A stretch of 64,000 nt of DNA from NCBI RefSeq assembly GCF_000016645.1, contig NC_009441.1:5456001-5520000 (forward strand), given 5' to 3'. This document shows positions 8,652 to 16,413 of this stretch, in pieces. The number at the start of each line of letters is the position of its first letter. Position 1 is the first letter of the stretch. Made by a program: the position numbers and the translations under genes. Below the pieces are notes generated by a model. That model was not told where the DNA came from, made no database searches, and saw only the letters and a list, made by a program, of their open reading frames with translations. Source of the DNA: Flavobacterium johnsoniae UW101 (GTDB lineage Bacteria; Bacteroidota; Bacteroidia; Flavobacteriales; Flavobacteriaceae).

Positions 8652-9899
8652 CTACTCCAAAACCGGATCAAGATTCAGCTCCGTAAAATCGCGTTCTGTT
8701 TTAGAAATTATAATGGTTGCCACAGTATTTCCTATTAAGTTTGTAATGGCTCTGGCTTCACTCATAAATTTATCAACTCCCAGTAAAAAAGCCAATCCTT
8801 CAACAGGAATTTTATGCAACGCTGTTAAAGTAGACGCTAAAACAATAAAGCCGCTTCCGGTTACTCCTGCGGCTCCTTTTGATGTAATCATCAAAATACC
8901 TATTACAGTCAGGATTTCGAAAAAACTCAAATGCACATCATATAATTGTGCAAGGAATATTACAGACATTGATAAGTAAATCGAAGTTCCGTCAAGATTA
9001 AATGAATATCCTGTTGGAATTACCAATCCAACAACTGATTTACTACAGCCCATTCTTTCTAGTTTTACCATAATACTGGGCAAAGCAGCTTCAGAAGATG
9101 AAGTTCCTAAAACCAGTAAAAGTTCTTCTTTGATGTATTTTAAAATCGAGAGAATATTTATTTTATAATATCTCAAAATACTGCCCAAAATTAAAAATAC
9201 AAAAAGCGCCATTGTAAGGTAAACGCAGAGCATTAATTTTCCAAGCGGAATTAAAGTCGCTAATCCAAACTTGCCAATTGTATAGGCCATTCCGCCAAAA
9301 GCACCAATTGGCGCGAGATACATAACATATTTTAAACCCGTAAAAACAAATTTTGAAAATCGCTCTAAGACCAAAATAGTCTGTTCTCTTTTTTGGTAAA
9401 AATTCAAAGCAATTCCGCAGACAATTGCTGCTAATAAAACCTGAAGTGTAAAATTTGAAAAGAAAAACTGAAGCCACGAAAAATCTTTTGCGCTTCCATT
9501 TGTATATTGGCTTGCATCTCCTAAACTTAATCCTGATTTGTCTATTTTTCCAGGTTGAAATATATAAGCTACAGCTACACCAATTGCTAAAGCAACTGTC
9601 GAAACTACTTCAAAATAACCCAGGGCTTTTACACCAATTCGGCCTACTTTTTTTAAATTTCCCATTCCTGAAATTCCCAAAACGATGGTAAGGAAAATAA
9701 TAGGACCAATAAAAAGCTTAATAAGATCAACAAACCTTTTTCCAACAATTTCCATTTTCACACCATTTTCCGGCGAAAAATGTCCTAGTAAAACACCAGC
9801 AAGAATAGCAATCAAAACCCAAAAAGTAAGGTTGGTAATTATAGCATGAAAAATGCTTTTACTGGCTTTTGATGAAGGGTTTGGAGTGTTTATATTCAT
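8652..9899 (-). CDS. Dicarboxylate/amino acid:cation symporter (DAACS family)
   Basis: A 415-residue inner-membrane carrier of the sodium/proton:dicarboxylate symporter family. It has about eight hydrophobic membrane segments, the serine-rich re-entrant loop GTSSSEAALPS, the substrate-site segments GYSFNLDGTSIYL and GAAGVTGSGF, and the C-terminal MSEARAITNLIGNTVAT. The MSEAR...NLIGN form is typical of DctA-like C4-dicarboxylate carriers as well as GltP-like glutamate carriers, so the substrate is left open. It stands alone, just downstream in map order from rnpB on the same strand. A -7 box lies 24 bases upstream. Confidence 0.92.
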   Translation of the reverse strand: MNINTPNPSSKASKSIFHAIITNLTFWVLIAILAGVLLGHFSPENGVKMEIVGKRFVDLIKLFIGPIIFLTIVLGISGMGNLKKVGRIGVKALGYFEVVSTVALAIGVAVAYIFQPGKIDKSGLSLGDASQYTNGSAKDFSWLQFFFSNFTLQVLLAAIVCGIALNFYQKREQTILVLERFSKFVFTGLKYVMYLAPIGAFGGMAYTIGKFGLATLIPLGKLMLCVYLTMALFVFLILGSILRYYKINILSILKYIKEELLLVLGTSSSEAALPSIMVKLERMGCSKSVVGLVIPTGYSFNLDGTSIYLSMSVIFLAQLYDVHLSFFEILTVIGILMITSKGAAGVTGSGFIVLASTLTALHKIPVEGLAFLLGVDKFMSEARAITNLIGNTVATIIISKTERDFTELNLDPVLE

Positions 9900-9922
9900 G
9901 AAAAAGGGTTAAGATAGTTTCA

Positions 9923-9930
9923 CAAATATA
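9923..9930 (-). promoter_or_regulatory. -7 box for the symporter gene
   Basis: On the minus strand this reads TATATTTG, an exact TAnnTTTG match 24 bases before the ATG. It lies right at the 3' end of rnpB. No clear -33 element is seen. Confidence 0.4.
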
Positions 9931-9935
9931 TAAAA

Positions 9936-10253
9936 AATGCAGACCTATAAGCCGGATTCTGTCCCTGATAAATCAAGGCCTTATCATTTATCTAGATTCC
10001 GAATTACTCCGGAACTCAAGCTACCTACCCTTCAACAACGGACGAGAAGCCCTTAAATGCTGATATACTTGGTATTTCACCGCATAGAGTTTACCTGGTT
10101 TCACTACAGCATTACCTGTACATACTTTCTGCTGCACTTGTCCTAATCCCGATTAAAATCGGGACCGACGGGCGTTACCCGCTATGCTTCTCTGTGGTGT
10201 CCGGACTTTCCTCCCTCCCAATAAATTGGAACGGCGATAAGGCGGTCTGCGCG
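9936..10253 (-). ncRNA. rnpB: RNase P RNA (bacterial type A)
   Basis: The minus strand carries the universally conserved 5' P4 segment GAGGAAAGTCCGGAC (near 10200-10214) and its partner ACAGAATCCGGCTTATAGG near the 3' end (9946-9965). The ends pair as GCAGACC/GGTCTGC (10244-10250 with 9939-9945), which is helix P1 and fixes the gene borders. The RNA is the catalytic subunit that trims tRNA 5' ends. A -7 box at 10255-10262 places the transcript start at the first bases of P1. A T-run follows the 3' end. Confidence 0.95.
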
Positions 10254-10254
10254 G

Positions 10255-10262
10255 CAAAAGTA
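10255..10262 (-). promoter_or_regulatory. -7 box of rnpB
   Basis: On the minus strand this reads TACTTTTG, matching TAnnTTTG. It sits about five bases before the first base of helix P1, exactly where a -7 box should be. No TTG is seen at the standard -33 distance. Confidence 0.6.
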
Positions 10263-10377
10263 CAATTTTATCACCTAACTATATTGATTTTAAATTTCAG
10301 ATTTTATGAGTTTTATCATAACTTTTTAATTTTAAAATAGTTATCTTTAAAAATCTATAATTTTAAATTCAGTTATC

Positions 10378-10671
10378 ATGAAAAGAATGTATCATTACGC
10401 AACTGTCTCAAAGGCTTTAGATCAATTGAATGAAAAAGGATTTACATGCGATTTTAATCGAAATGCTGATTTGATTAAAAAAAATCCTGAAAAATTCGAA
10501 ATTGTTCATGTGTATCGATACGAAGGGGAATCAGACCCGGCAGATGAGGCAGTTGTATACGGAATTAAGTCCAGCAGCGGAAAAAAGGGCGTTTATGTTG
10601 CGGGGTTTTCTGCAGATTCAGATCAGGAAACTGCTCAATTTTTATTTGATTTGAGTATTAGAGGAAGATAG
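10378..10671 (+). CDS. Small conserved Bacteroidota protein, 97 aa
   Basis: A soluble protein with an N-terminal helix ([13 protein letters not shown]), then a beta-rich middle ([25 protein letters not shown]) and [12 protein letters not shown]. It resembles a small flavobacterial family that databases often label phosphoribosylpyrophosphate synthetase. The length and lack of PRPP motifs make that label unlikely to be right. No function is assigned. It stands alone between rnpB and a strong hairpin. Confidence 0.75.
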   Translation: MKRMYHYATVSKALDQLNEKGFTCDFNRNADLIKKNPEKFEIVHVYRYEGESDPADEAVVYGIKSSSGKKGVYVAGFSADSDQETAQFLFDLSIRGR

Positions 10672-10689
10672 TTAATACTCTGTGTTTAG

Positions 10690-10739
10690 TTTTATCATTT
10701 CGACGAGAGAATAAGACTATTTTCGTCGAAATGATAAAA
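10690..10739. terminator. Perfect 17-bp inverted repeat between convergent genes
   Basis: The arms at 10690-10706 and 10723-10739 are perfect inverted complements (core TCATTTCGACGA / TCGTCGAAATGA) with a 16-base loop. It touches the stop codon of the toxin gene and follows the 97-aa gene by 18 bases, so it probably ends both transcripts. The core is the same as in the larger repeat at 40481-40656. Confidence 0.7.
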
Positions 10740-11033
10740 TTAAAATTTACTTTTCAAATCCATTTTTCCGTGAAGTATTCTAACTATTTCAATTTCATTT
10801 TCTGAAATAATCTGATAAAAAAGAATATGCTCATTAGACTTATAACCTAGTAATTTCTCTGTTACAATATCATATTTCTTTCCAAGACTGGGATTCTCCG
10901 CAGCTTCCTGACAAGAGTCTAAAAGTAAAAGATAATATTTATCGGCCTGATTTTCTGACCATTCATCAAAAGTATAATTCCAAATAACAGCTAAATCTTC
11001 GACAGCTTTATTTGTCAAATGATATTTAGCCAT
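10740..11033 (-). CDS. ParE/RelE-family toxin of a type II toxin-antitoxin pair
   Basis: A 97-residue protein with the plasmid-stabilisation (ParE) fold pattern: AVEDLAVIWNYTFDEWSENQADKYY at the N-terminus, then GKKYDIV, YKSNEHILFYQI and VRILHGKMDLKS. ParE toxins usually poison DNA gyrase, while RelE cuts mRNA at the ribosome. The HGKMD ending is typical of the ParE-like branch. Its start overlaps the antitoxin stop by 8 bases, the standard antitoxin-first operon. Confidence 0.88.
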   Translation of the reverse strand: MAKYHLTNKAVEDLAVIWNYTFDEWSENQADKYYLLLLDSCQEAAENPSLGKKYDIVTEKLLGYKSNEHILFYQIISENEIEIVRILHGKMDLKSKF

Positions 11034-11274
11034 TTTTTTTCTTTGCTTTTAAACTTTCAAGATGTTTTTTAGGATCAAAATTTTCAGCACGCCCGCTTTC
11101 TATTCCATCCTGAACTGCTTTTTTTAATACTAACAATTTATTTTCTTCTTCTTCTAAAAGACGTAATCCTGCTCTCACAACTTCGCTAGCATTTTTATAT
11201 CTTCCTTCAGAAAGACTATTCTCAATAAAGTTTTCGAAATGATTTCCCAGTGATATTGAAGTATTTCGTCCCAT
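11026..11274 (-). CDS. ParD-family antitoxin
   Basis: An 82-residue protein with an N-terminal ribbon-helix-helix (TSISLGNHFENFIENSLSEGRYKNASEVVRAGLRLLEE), the ParD/CopG signature. The charged C-terminal tail (residues 55-82) would wrap the toxin. It probably represses its own promoter through the palindrome at 11298-11314. A typical intact ParDE pair. Confidence 0.9.
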   Translation of the reverse strand: MGRNTSISLGNHFENFIENSLSEGRYKNASEVVRAGLRLLEEEENKLLVLKKAVQDGIESGRAENFDPKKHLESLKAKKKNG

Positions 11275-11292
11275 AATTATTTTTTAAGAATG

Positions 11293-11320
11293 TAAAATTA
11301 CCAAAAATTGGTAACATCAA
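11293..11320 (-). promoter_or_regulatory. parDE promoter with embedded palindromic operator
   Basis: On the minus strand TTG (11318-11320), 17 bases, then TAATTTTA (11293-11300) gives a promoter of the Bacteroidota kind. Between and overlapping the two boxes is the perfect inverted repeat TTACCAA-AAA-TTGGTAA (11298-11314), well placed for repression by the ParD ribbon-helix-helix. Confidence 0.65.
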
Positions 11321-11358
11321 AAAACTTTATCGGGTTAATACTTTTCTAATTAAAATAA

Positions 11359-11389
11359 AAAAGTCCAAATCAATTAAGATTGGACTTTT
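11359..11389 (-). terminator. Terminator of the BON lipoprotein / LysM operon
   Basis: The stem AAAAGTCCAA / TTGGACTTTT is followed on the minus strand by a T-rich run. It lies just past the stop of the LysM gene. Confidence 0.75.
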
Positions 11390-11397
11390 AAAAACTT

Positions 11398-11769
11398 TTA
11401 TACTGTTGGTATTTTCAACTTCCAGCCTGGCTGAATCAAATCGGGGTTTGAAATAACGTCTCTATTGGCTTCAAAAATATCCTGCCAGGAAACTCCATAT
11501 GCTTTTCCTATTTTAGAAAGAGAATCACCAGCTTCAACTGTATATTCTCTCGAAACATGTTCTTCTACTTCAATATTCATTACTACATCTCCAGAACGAT
11601 AATCCGGATCAATTTCTCCATAAGCATTCCAAAGTTTTTCTTTATCTGCTGCAGATTTTGCTGTACCGTCAATATACAGCACATTATCTTGTTCTCTAAC
11701 CTGTAAATTGGCTATTTGTAAATCGCCGGCTAAATTGGTCAGTTCTCTGTATTTATCTTGTAAACTCAT
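11398..11769 (-). CDS. BON plus LysM domain protein, Kbp (YgaU)-like
   Basis: A 123-residue soluble protein. A BON domain (about 10-70: LQVREQDNVLYIDGTAKSAADK) is followed by a LysM domain (about 75-121: YTVEAGDSLSKIGKAYG, then NPDLIQPGWKLKIP). This is the architecture of E. coli Kbp (YgaU), a cytoplasmic potassium-binding protein induced by osmotic stress. No signal peptide is present, in agreement with that. It is co-transcribed with the BON lipoprotein seven bases upstream. Confidence 0.85.
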   Translation of the reverse strand: MSLQDKYRELTNLAGDLQIANLQVREQDNVLYIDGTAKSAADKEKLWNAYGEIDPDYRSGDVVMNIEVEEHVSREYTVEAGDSLSKIGKAYGVSWQDIFEANRDVISNPDLIQPGWKLKIPTV

Positions 11770-11776
11770 AACAATT

Positions 11777-12256
11777 TTATTTAATAGTTAATTTGTTATC
11801 AACTTTTTTGGGTTTCAGTTCTTGTAAACTCTGCATCAATGGCTGTAGTTTATCTCTTTTTATTTCTCCTGAAAGGGTAATTACACCACCCACAACTGTT
11901 GCGCTGACACCATCATAAGCATCCACAATTTTATGTACCGATTTATCTAAATCAGCATCAGAATTAATTATAACAGCTGCTGCCGCTGGTTCTACATTTG
12001 GCTCTGGAATCTGGCAGTTGTTTATTACAGTTTTGACTCCTTTAACTGATTTAACAGAACTCTCAATGTTTTTCTTGAAAGCATCATCATCACAAGTTCC
12101 CACAATGGTCGCAACACCTTCATGCACTGTTACATGTATTCCTGGTGTATCATTTAGTTTTGCATTGATTTCTTTTTCAATATCAGCATCTTTAGCGCTG
12201 CAAGCCAATAAAGAAAAGGCAAGCCCCGTTCCCAATAAAATTGATTTGATTTTCAT
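11777..12256 (-). CDS. Lipoprotein with two BON domains
   Basis: A 159-residue protein with a lipoprotein signal (lipobox SLLAC, Cys at residue 19). Two BON domains follow (about 27-85: INAKLNDTPGIHVTVHEGVATIVG; and about 100-158: VHKIVDAYDGVSATVVGGVITLSGEI). BON domains bind phospholipid or assist envelope stability, as in OsmY and DolP. The tandem with a Kbp-like gene suggests a small osmotic or envelope stress operon. This is inferred from family and context only. Confidence 0.85.
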   Translation of the reverse strand: MKIKSILLGTGLAFSLLACSAKDADIEKEINAKLNDTPGIHVTVHEGVATIVGTCDDDAFKKNIESSVKSVKGVKTVINNCQIPEPNVEPAAAAVIINSDADLDKSVHKIVDAYDGVSATVVGGVITLSGEIKRDKLQPLMQSLQELKPKKVDNKLTIK

Positions 12257-12412
12257 AACAATTTGTTTTAATAATTAACTATCTAAAATTAACCAGATTA
12301 ACCAGTAAAACTTTATATGATATGCTTGTGGTTCTTATATCTTTTCCAGTAAAAGAACAAGCCGCAATTTCTTATAAGAGAATTTTAGACGAAGAATTAC
12401 AGTGCAAATGAA

Positions 12413-12907
12413 TTAATCTGCACTTTGAAGAATTTTTAAATAATTGGTAAGCAAATCTGAGATTTTATTAAATTCAATTTGATAATTGTCTACAAAATAT
12501 ACTTCATTTTCGAGCATTCCGGTCTGAATACCTTTTTTTGAAGCCTGAATATCTCCTTTTCTAACAATCAGAATTTTGAAGTAATGATTATTATCTTTTA
12601 AAGTCAATTCATTAAAATCAGACAATTTGGGATCATTGTTGATGTTTTGCTGTCCAATATCAGAGCCTAAATACGATTGGAATTTTCCAAAACCATAAAA
12701 CGGATTATTGTTGTCGTAATTTCGATACGTTTTTCTGTTTCCTTTTTTCAATATAAACCTTTTGACTTTTTCAAAATCTTCTACTGAAAACTGATTTGTT
12801 ATTTTCTGAAAATTAGTTTGATTAAAATTCATGTTTTGAGATTTAACTTGTGGAGAACAGATTATTAAAGGCAAAAAAATAATTATTTGTGAAATCAGTT
12901 TTTTCAT
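12413..12907 (-). CDS. Hypothetical secreted protein, 164 aa
   Basis: Not recognised. It has an N-terminal signal peptide (residues 1-23, ISQIIIFLPLIICSPQVKSQ), so it is exported. The mature part is asparagine- and lysine-rich with no repeats or known motif (FSVEDFEKVKRFILKKGNRKTYRN). It has no obvious operon partner. Confidence 0.65.
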   Translation of the reverse strand: MKKLISQIIIFLPLIICSPQVKSQNMNFNQTNFQKITNQFSVEDFEKVKRFILKKGNRKTYRNYDNNNPFYGFGKFQSYLGSDIGQQNINNDPKLSDFNELTLKDNNHYFKILIVRKGDIQASKKGIQTGMLENEVYFVDNYQIEFNKISDLLTNYLKILQSAD

Positions 12908-13224
12908 GACTTAATTCTCTTTAGAATATTTGACTGCGATTTTAAGTTCGGAGATATACTTCCATTTTAATATATAATTTGGATTAGCGATACATCTATA
13001 CTAACCTTATCAAACTTAAAGATTTCTTTATGAAAAAGAAATACAATTATTACAAAAAAATGAAGTTTACTATGATGAGTTATTTTCATTTCTGAAACTC
13101 GAAATTAAAAAATAACGTTACTTGCTCAGATTCAAACTACTCAAAATCTTCTCTAAGATTTATGATTTTCAGATTTGTGATTTGGTAATTTTCAGCCTAT
13201 ATTTGCTATCGAATAAAAAAGAAT
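12908..13224. other. Divergent intergenic region upstream of dnaX
   Basis: 317 AT-rich bases without a credible ORF. Its right end holds the dnaX promoter (13174-13205). Nothing else was identified. Confidence 0.5.
13174..13205 (+). promoter_or_regulatory. Promoter of dnaX
   Basis: TTTG (13174-13177), 20 bases, then TATATTTG (13198-13205) matches the Bacteroidota housekeeping promoter in both boxes. The ATG follows 19 bases later. Confidence 0.65.
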
Positions 13225-14310
13225 ATGGAACAATTTGTAGTATCGGCTCGTAAATACCGTCCGCAGACATTTAAGGATGTTGTGGGACAAAAAGCCATTA
13301 CCAACACTTTGTTGAACGCTATCGAAAGCAATCACCTGGCTTCGGCTCTTTTATTTACGGGACCTCGTGGAGTTGGTAAAACAACCTGCGCTCGTATTTT
13401 GGCTCGAAAAATAAATCAGCCTGGATATGATGATCCTACAGAAGATTTTGCTTTTAACGTTTTTGAGCTGGATGCTGCTTCAAACAACTCGGTTGATGAT
13501 ATTCGTAATCTTATCGATCAGGTTAGAATTCCGCCGCAAACAGGACAATATAAAGTATATATCATTGACGAGGTTCATATGTTGTCTTCTGCCGCTTTTA
13601 ATGCTTTCCTTAAAACATTAGAAGAGCCGCCAAAGCACGCTATTTTCATTTTAGCTACAACAGAAAAACACAAAATCCTTCCAACGATTTTATCACGTTG
13701 TCAGATTTTTGATTTTAAACGAATTACAGTTAAAGATGCTAAAGAACATTTAGCAGATGTTGCTGAAAGTCAAGGAATCAATTTTGAAGACGATGCATTA
13801 CACATTATTGCTCAAAAAGCAGATGGTGCAATGCGTGATGCGTTATCTATTTTTGACCGTGTCGTTTCGTATTGCGGTACTAACCTGACACGTCAGGCTG
13901 TAACGGAAAACTTAAATGTTTTAGATTACGAAACCTATATTACAGTTACAGATTTAATTCTTGAAAATAAAATTCCGGATCTTTTAATTGCTTACAACGA
14001 TATTCTTGCAAAAGGTTTTGACGGGCATCATTTTATTGCCGGATTAGCGTCTCATTTTAGAGATTTATTAGTCAGCAAAACACCTTCGACTATTGCTTTA
14101 TTAGAAGTTGGAGAACAAGCACAGCAGATGTACGGAGTACAATCTCAAAAGTGTTCTCAGGAATTTCTATTAAAAGGAATTGACATTGCAAACGACTGCG
14201 ACCTAAAATACAAATTGAGTCAAAATCAGCGTCTTTTAGTTGAATTATGTTTGATGCAATTGGCCTCTATCAACTTTGATGGAGAAAAAAAAAAGTTGAG
14301 CAATTCATAA
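13225..14310 (+). CDS. dnaX: DNA polymerase III gamma form (frame 0 product)
   Basis: Direct translation without slippage gives 361 residues ending GEKKKLSNS. This covers the ATPase, lid and oligomerisation domains I-III and stops before the tau-specific part, which is what the short gamma form of DnaX contains in E. coli and Thermus. Gamma loads the clamp but cannot couple polymerases to the helicase. Confidence 0.7.
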   Translation: MEQFVVSARKYRPQTFKDVVGQKAITNTLLNAIESNHLASALLFTGPRGVGKTTCARILARKINQPGYDDPTEDFAFNVFELDAASNNSVDDIRNLIDQVRIPPQTGQYKVYIIDEVHMLSSAAFNAFLKTLEEPPKHAIFILATTEKHKILPTILSRCQIFDFKRITVKDAKEHLADVAESQGINFEDDALHIIAQKADGAMRDALSIFDRVVSYCGTNLTRQAVTENLNVLDYETYITVTDLILENKIPDLLIAYNDILAKGFDGHHFIAGLASHFRDLLVSKTPSTIALLEVGEQAQQMYGVQSQKCSQEFLLKGIDIANDCDLKYKLSQNQRLLVELCLMQLASINFDGEKKKLSNS

Positions 14311-14987
14311 TTCCGCCCACTTATTATAAAAATGGAAGTTTTTCAATTGTTGAAGTTCCAAATTTAAAATCTCAAACTCCAAATAAGGAAGAAAATAGCA
14401 ATGTCACTCAAAATAGAAATGACAATGATACGCCTGTTGTAAATACTGCAGCGCAAACTCCTATTGTAGAAACTCCAAAAGTTGAAACTCCTGTAACTCC
14501 AAGAGCAGAAATAGGCGGCGAGCCTAAAGTTTCTGCATTTTCTTTAGCGAGTATTCGAAAGAAAAAAGAAATGGAAGAAAGCAGTAAGAGTTATGTTAAA
14601 CCATCGTCTGTATTACCTACAGAGGAATTTAACGAAACTGACATGCGTCTTCACTGGAATAAATATGCTGAGCGTTTAGGTCAAAAAGGCCTAAAAATCA
14701 TGGAATCAATATTACTTATCAGCGATCCTGTTTTAGAAGGAACCAGAATTAGTTACGAGCTGCCAAATGAAGGATCGAAACTGGAATTTGAAAGTCAGAT
14801 GAACGGGTTATTAGGGCATTTAAAAGGACATTTACACAATCACGACATTACGATAGAAGTAATTGTAAACGAAAAGGTTGAGGCTAAAAGAAGTTACAAT
14901 AATCAAGACCGTTACAATCGTTTCTTAGAAATCAATCCAAACATCGAGCTTTTGCGTTCAACATTTGGATTGGATTTAAAAGATTAA
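13225..14987 (+). CDS. dnaX: DNA polymerase III tau subunit, needs a -1 shift at an A10 tract
   Basis: The clamp-loader ATPase subunit of the replicative polymerase. Walker A GPRGVGKTT is at residues 46-54, then IIDEVHMLS and the arginine-finger SRCQIFDF. Frame 0 ends at 14310 with nine residues after an A10 tract (14285-14294). The -1 frame is open from the tract to 14987 and adds about 235 residues: a proline/threonine-rich linker, then a conserved end (LHWNKYAERLGQKGLKIMESIL) that would bind polymerase alpha and DnaB. The four-cysteine zinc module of E. coli DnaX is absent: a short QPGYDDPTEDF segment stands in its place. Slippage at the tract, or an 11th A lost in sequencing, both explain the layout. 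Confidence 0.85.
14285..14294 (+). other. A10 slippage site in dnaX
   Basis: Ten consecutive A at the junction of the two dnaX frames. Read in frame 0 it gives GAA AAA AAA AAG, then a stop 15 bases on. With one extra A in the transcript, or a -1 ribosomal slip, the reading enters the long tau frame. Homopolymer A-runs of this length are classical sites for RNA polymerase slippage, as in Thermus dnaX. Confidence 0.75.
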
Positions 14988-15002
14988 TTCTACACTGCTT
15001 TT

Positions 15003-15581
15003 TTATTTATTTCGGACACCGAAATTATATACTTTTTCGAGCCATTTTTTTCTTTGATTTTCATCAGAATTTTTAATAATTCCGATGTAACTGACTTTTA
15101 CGGGTTTTACACCGCAAAATCCCAAAGTTGATTTTTTTAACTGATTTACGCTTGGTCTTCCAAAAGACAATCTATAAAACCATCCGGGCTGATCTAAAGT
15201 GGTTATAATATGTGCCGTTTTACCTTTGAGCAATTTATCCCACCAAACGGAGTTTTCACGATACTGAAAAGCCATTCCGGGTAAAAACAAACGATCAATA
15301 AATCCTTTTGCAACTGCCGGAAGTCCGCCCCACCAAACGGGATGAATCCACACTAAATGATCGGCTCTTTTTATTTTTTCCCATGATTCGAGTAAATCAG
15401 GTTCTAATTCAGTTCGTTTTTGGTAACCAAATTTTAAATTGGGATTAAAGTTTAAATCCGCAATTGTTATTGTTTCTACTTGTGCTCCAGAAGCATCTGC
15501 ACCTTTTTTATAAGATTCTGCAATAGCAAAATTAAAACTGTCGGGGTTTGGGTGCCCGTTTATGATCAAGATGTTTTTCAT
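15003..15581 (-). CDS. NAD(P)H-dependent oxidoreductase, flavodoxin-like fold (NQO family)
   Basis: A 192-residue protein of the Flavodoxin_2/NQO type. It starts with ILIINGHPNPDSFNFAIAES, the FMN/FAD phosphate-binding loop, and carries WIHPVWWGGLPAVAKGFIDR, a family hallmark. Such enzymes reduce quinones or drugs with NAD(P)H and are cytoplasmic. The ATG at 15581 (MKNILI) is chosen over 15605 because the fold begins there. A Crp/Fnr-type regulator lies upstream on the same strand, 158 bases away. A regulatory link is possible but unproven. Confidence 0.88.
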   Translation of the reverse strand: MKNILIINGHPNPDSFNFAIAESYKKGADASGAQVETITIADLNFNPNLKFGYQKRTELEPDLLESWEKIKRADHLVWIHPVWWGGLPAVAKGFIDRLFLPGMAFQYRENSVWWDKLLKGKTAHIITTLDQPGWFYRLSFGRPSVNQLKKSTLGFCGVKPVKVSYIGIIKNSDENQRKKWLEKVYNFGVRNK

Positions 15582-15739
15582 ATCATTTTTTTTCAAAAAT
15601 ACCACTCGGCTTATTTATTCTACTGGACAAATGTCCTAAAAAACTTATTTAAATTTTAATGTTTAACGTAGATTTAGCAGATTTATTTTTAAAGAATATT
15701 TTTACAAAAAAAACTTCTAAATAAGCGGAAAACAAAAAA

Positions 15740-16300
15740 TCAAACCATTGCTTTTCGAATTCGGCTTAAATGTCTTGGTGTAACACCTAAATAAGAAGCC
15801 AGATATTGCAGCGGAATTAACTGCAGATATTTTTGATGATTTTTATACAGCTCTTCATAACGCTGTGCGCCCGATAATTTTTGAAATGAAACCATCCTTT
15901 TTTGAAGATTTACAAATTCCATTTCTGTCAATTTTCTTCCGGTTTCCTGCCAGTTAATGCTGGCTTGATACAGTTTCTCTAAAGCTTTTCGATCTAAAAC
16001 CTGCAATTCTGTATCGACTAAAGCCTGAACATTTTCTTCTGCTTTTTCCTGTGTAATGAAGCTGGCAAATGAGGCCATAAATTCATTTTCAAAAGCAAAA
16101 CAGTTCGTAATTTCGTCTCCTTTATGATTCAAAAAAAAGGAACGCAAAATTCCTTTTTTTATAAATACTATTTCATTGCAAACCTGATTTTCAGTCAGTA
16201 AAAATTCTCCTTTTTTAAGTATGCGAAAAGTTATCAAATCATCTAAAAGAGACAATTCATCTTTGGAGAAATCTTGTATGGACTGAAAAACTGATTTCAT
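15740..16300 (-). CDS. Crp/Fnr-family transcriptional regulator
   Basis: A 186-residue protein. The N-terminal cyclic-nucleotide-binding-like beta-barrel (about 15-110: LLTENQVCNEIVFIKKGILRSFF) is followed by a long helix and a C-terminal helix-turn-helix (LQYLASYLGVTPRHLSRIRKA). It has no iron-sulphur cysteine set like Fnr, so it is one of the many small Bacteroidota Crp-like regulators. A long palindromic repeat separates it from ppx upstream. Confidence 0.88.
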   Translation of the reverse strand: MKSVFQSIQDFSKDELSLLDDLITFRILKKGEFLLTENQVCNEIVFIKKGILRSFFLNHKGDEITNCFAFENEFMASFASFITQEKAEENVQALVDTELQVLDRKALEKLYQASINWQETGRKLTEMEFVNLQKRMVSFQKLSGAQRYEELYKNHQKYLQLIPLQYLASYLGVTPRHLSRIRKAMV

Positions 16301-16328
16301 TATAAATATTGTTTTAAATAAAAATACC

Positions 16329-16395
16329 GCGAATTACACGAATTTACACTATTTTATTTTCTTAAAAATAATTCGTGCAAATTCGTGTAAATCGC
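16329..16395. repeat. Long imperfect palindrome, AATTCGTGCAAAT family, copy 2
   Basis: The 21-base arms (16329-16349 and 16375-16395) are inverted complements with two mismatches. The inner core TTAAAAATAATTCGTGCAAATTCGTG parallels the copy at 103-168. It lies between two genes on the same strand, 18 bases past the ppx stop, and may end the polyphosphate operon. Confidence 0.7.
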
Positions 16396-16413
16396 AGCAA
16401 AAATATTCTAATA

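Noticed and set aside
10378..10671. PRPP synthetase
   Set aside because: 97 residues and no PRPP-binding motif. Such a label on small proteins of this kind is a transfer error.
13225..14987. dnaX as a pseudogene broken by a frameshift
   Set aside because: Both parts are intact and conserved, the break falls on an A10 tract at the end of domain III, and dnaX is essential. Slippage or a homopolymer miscount explains it better.
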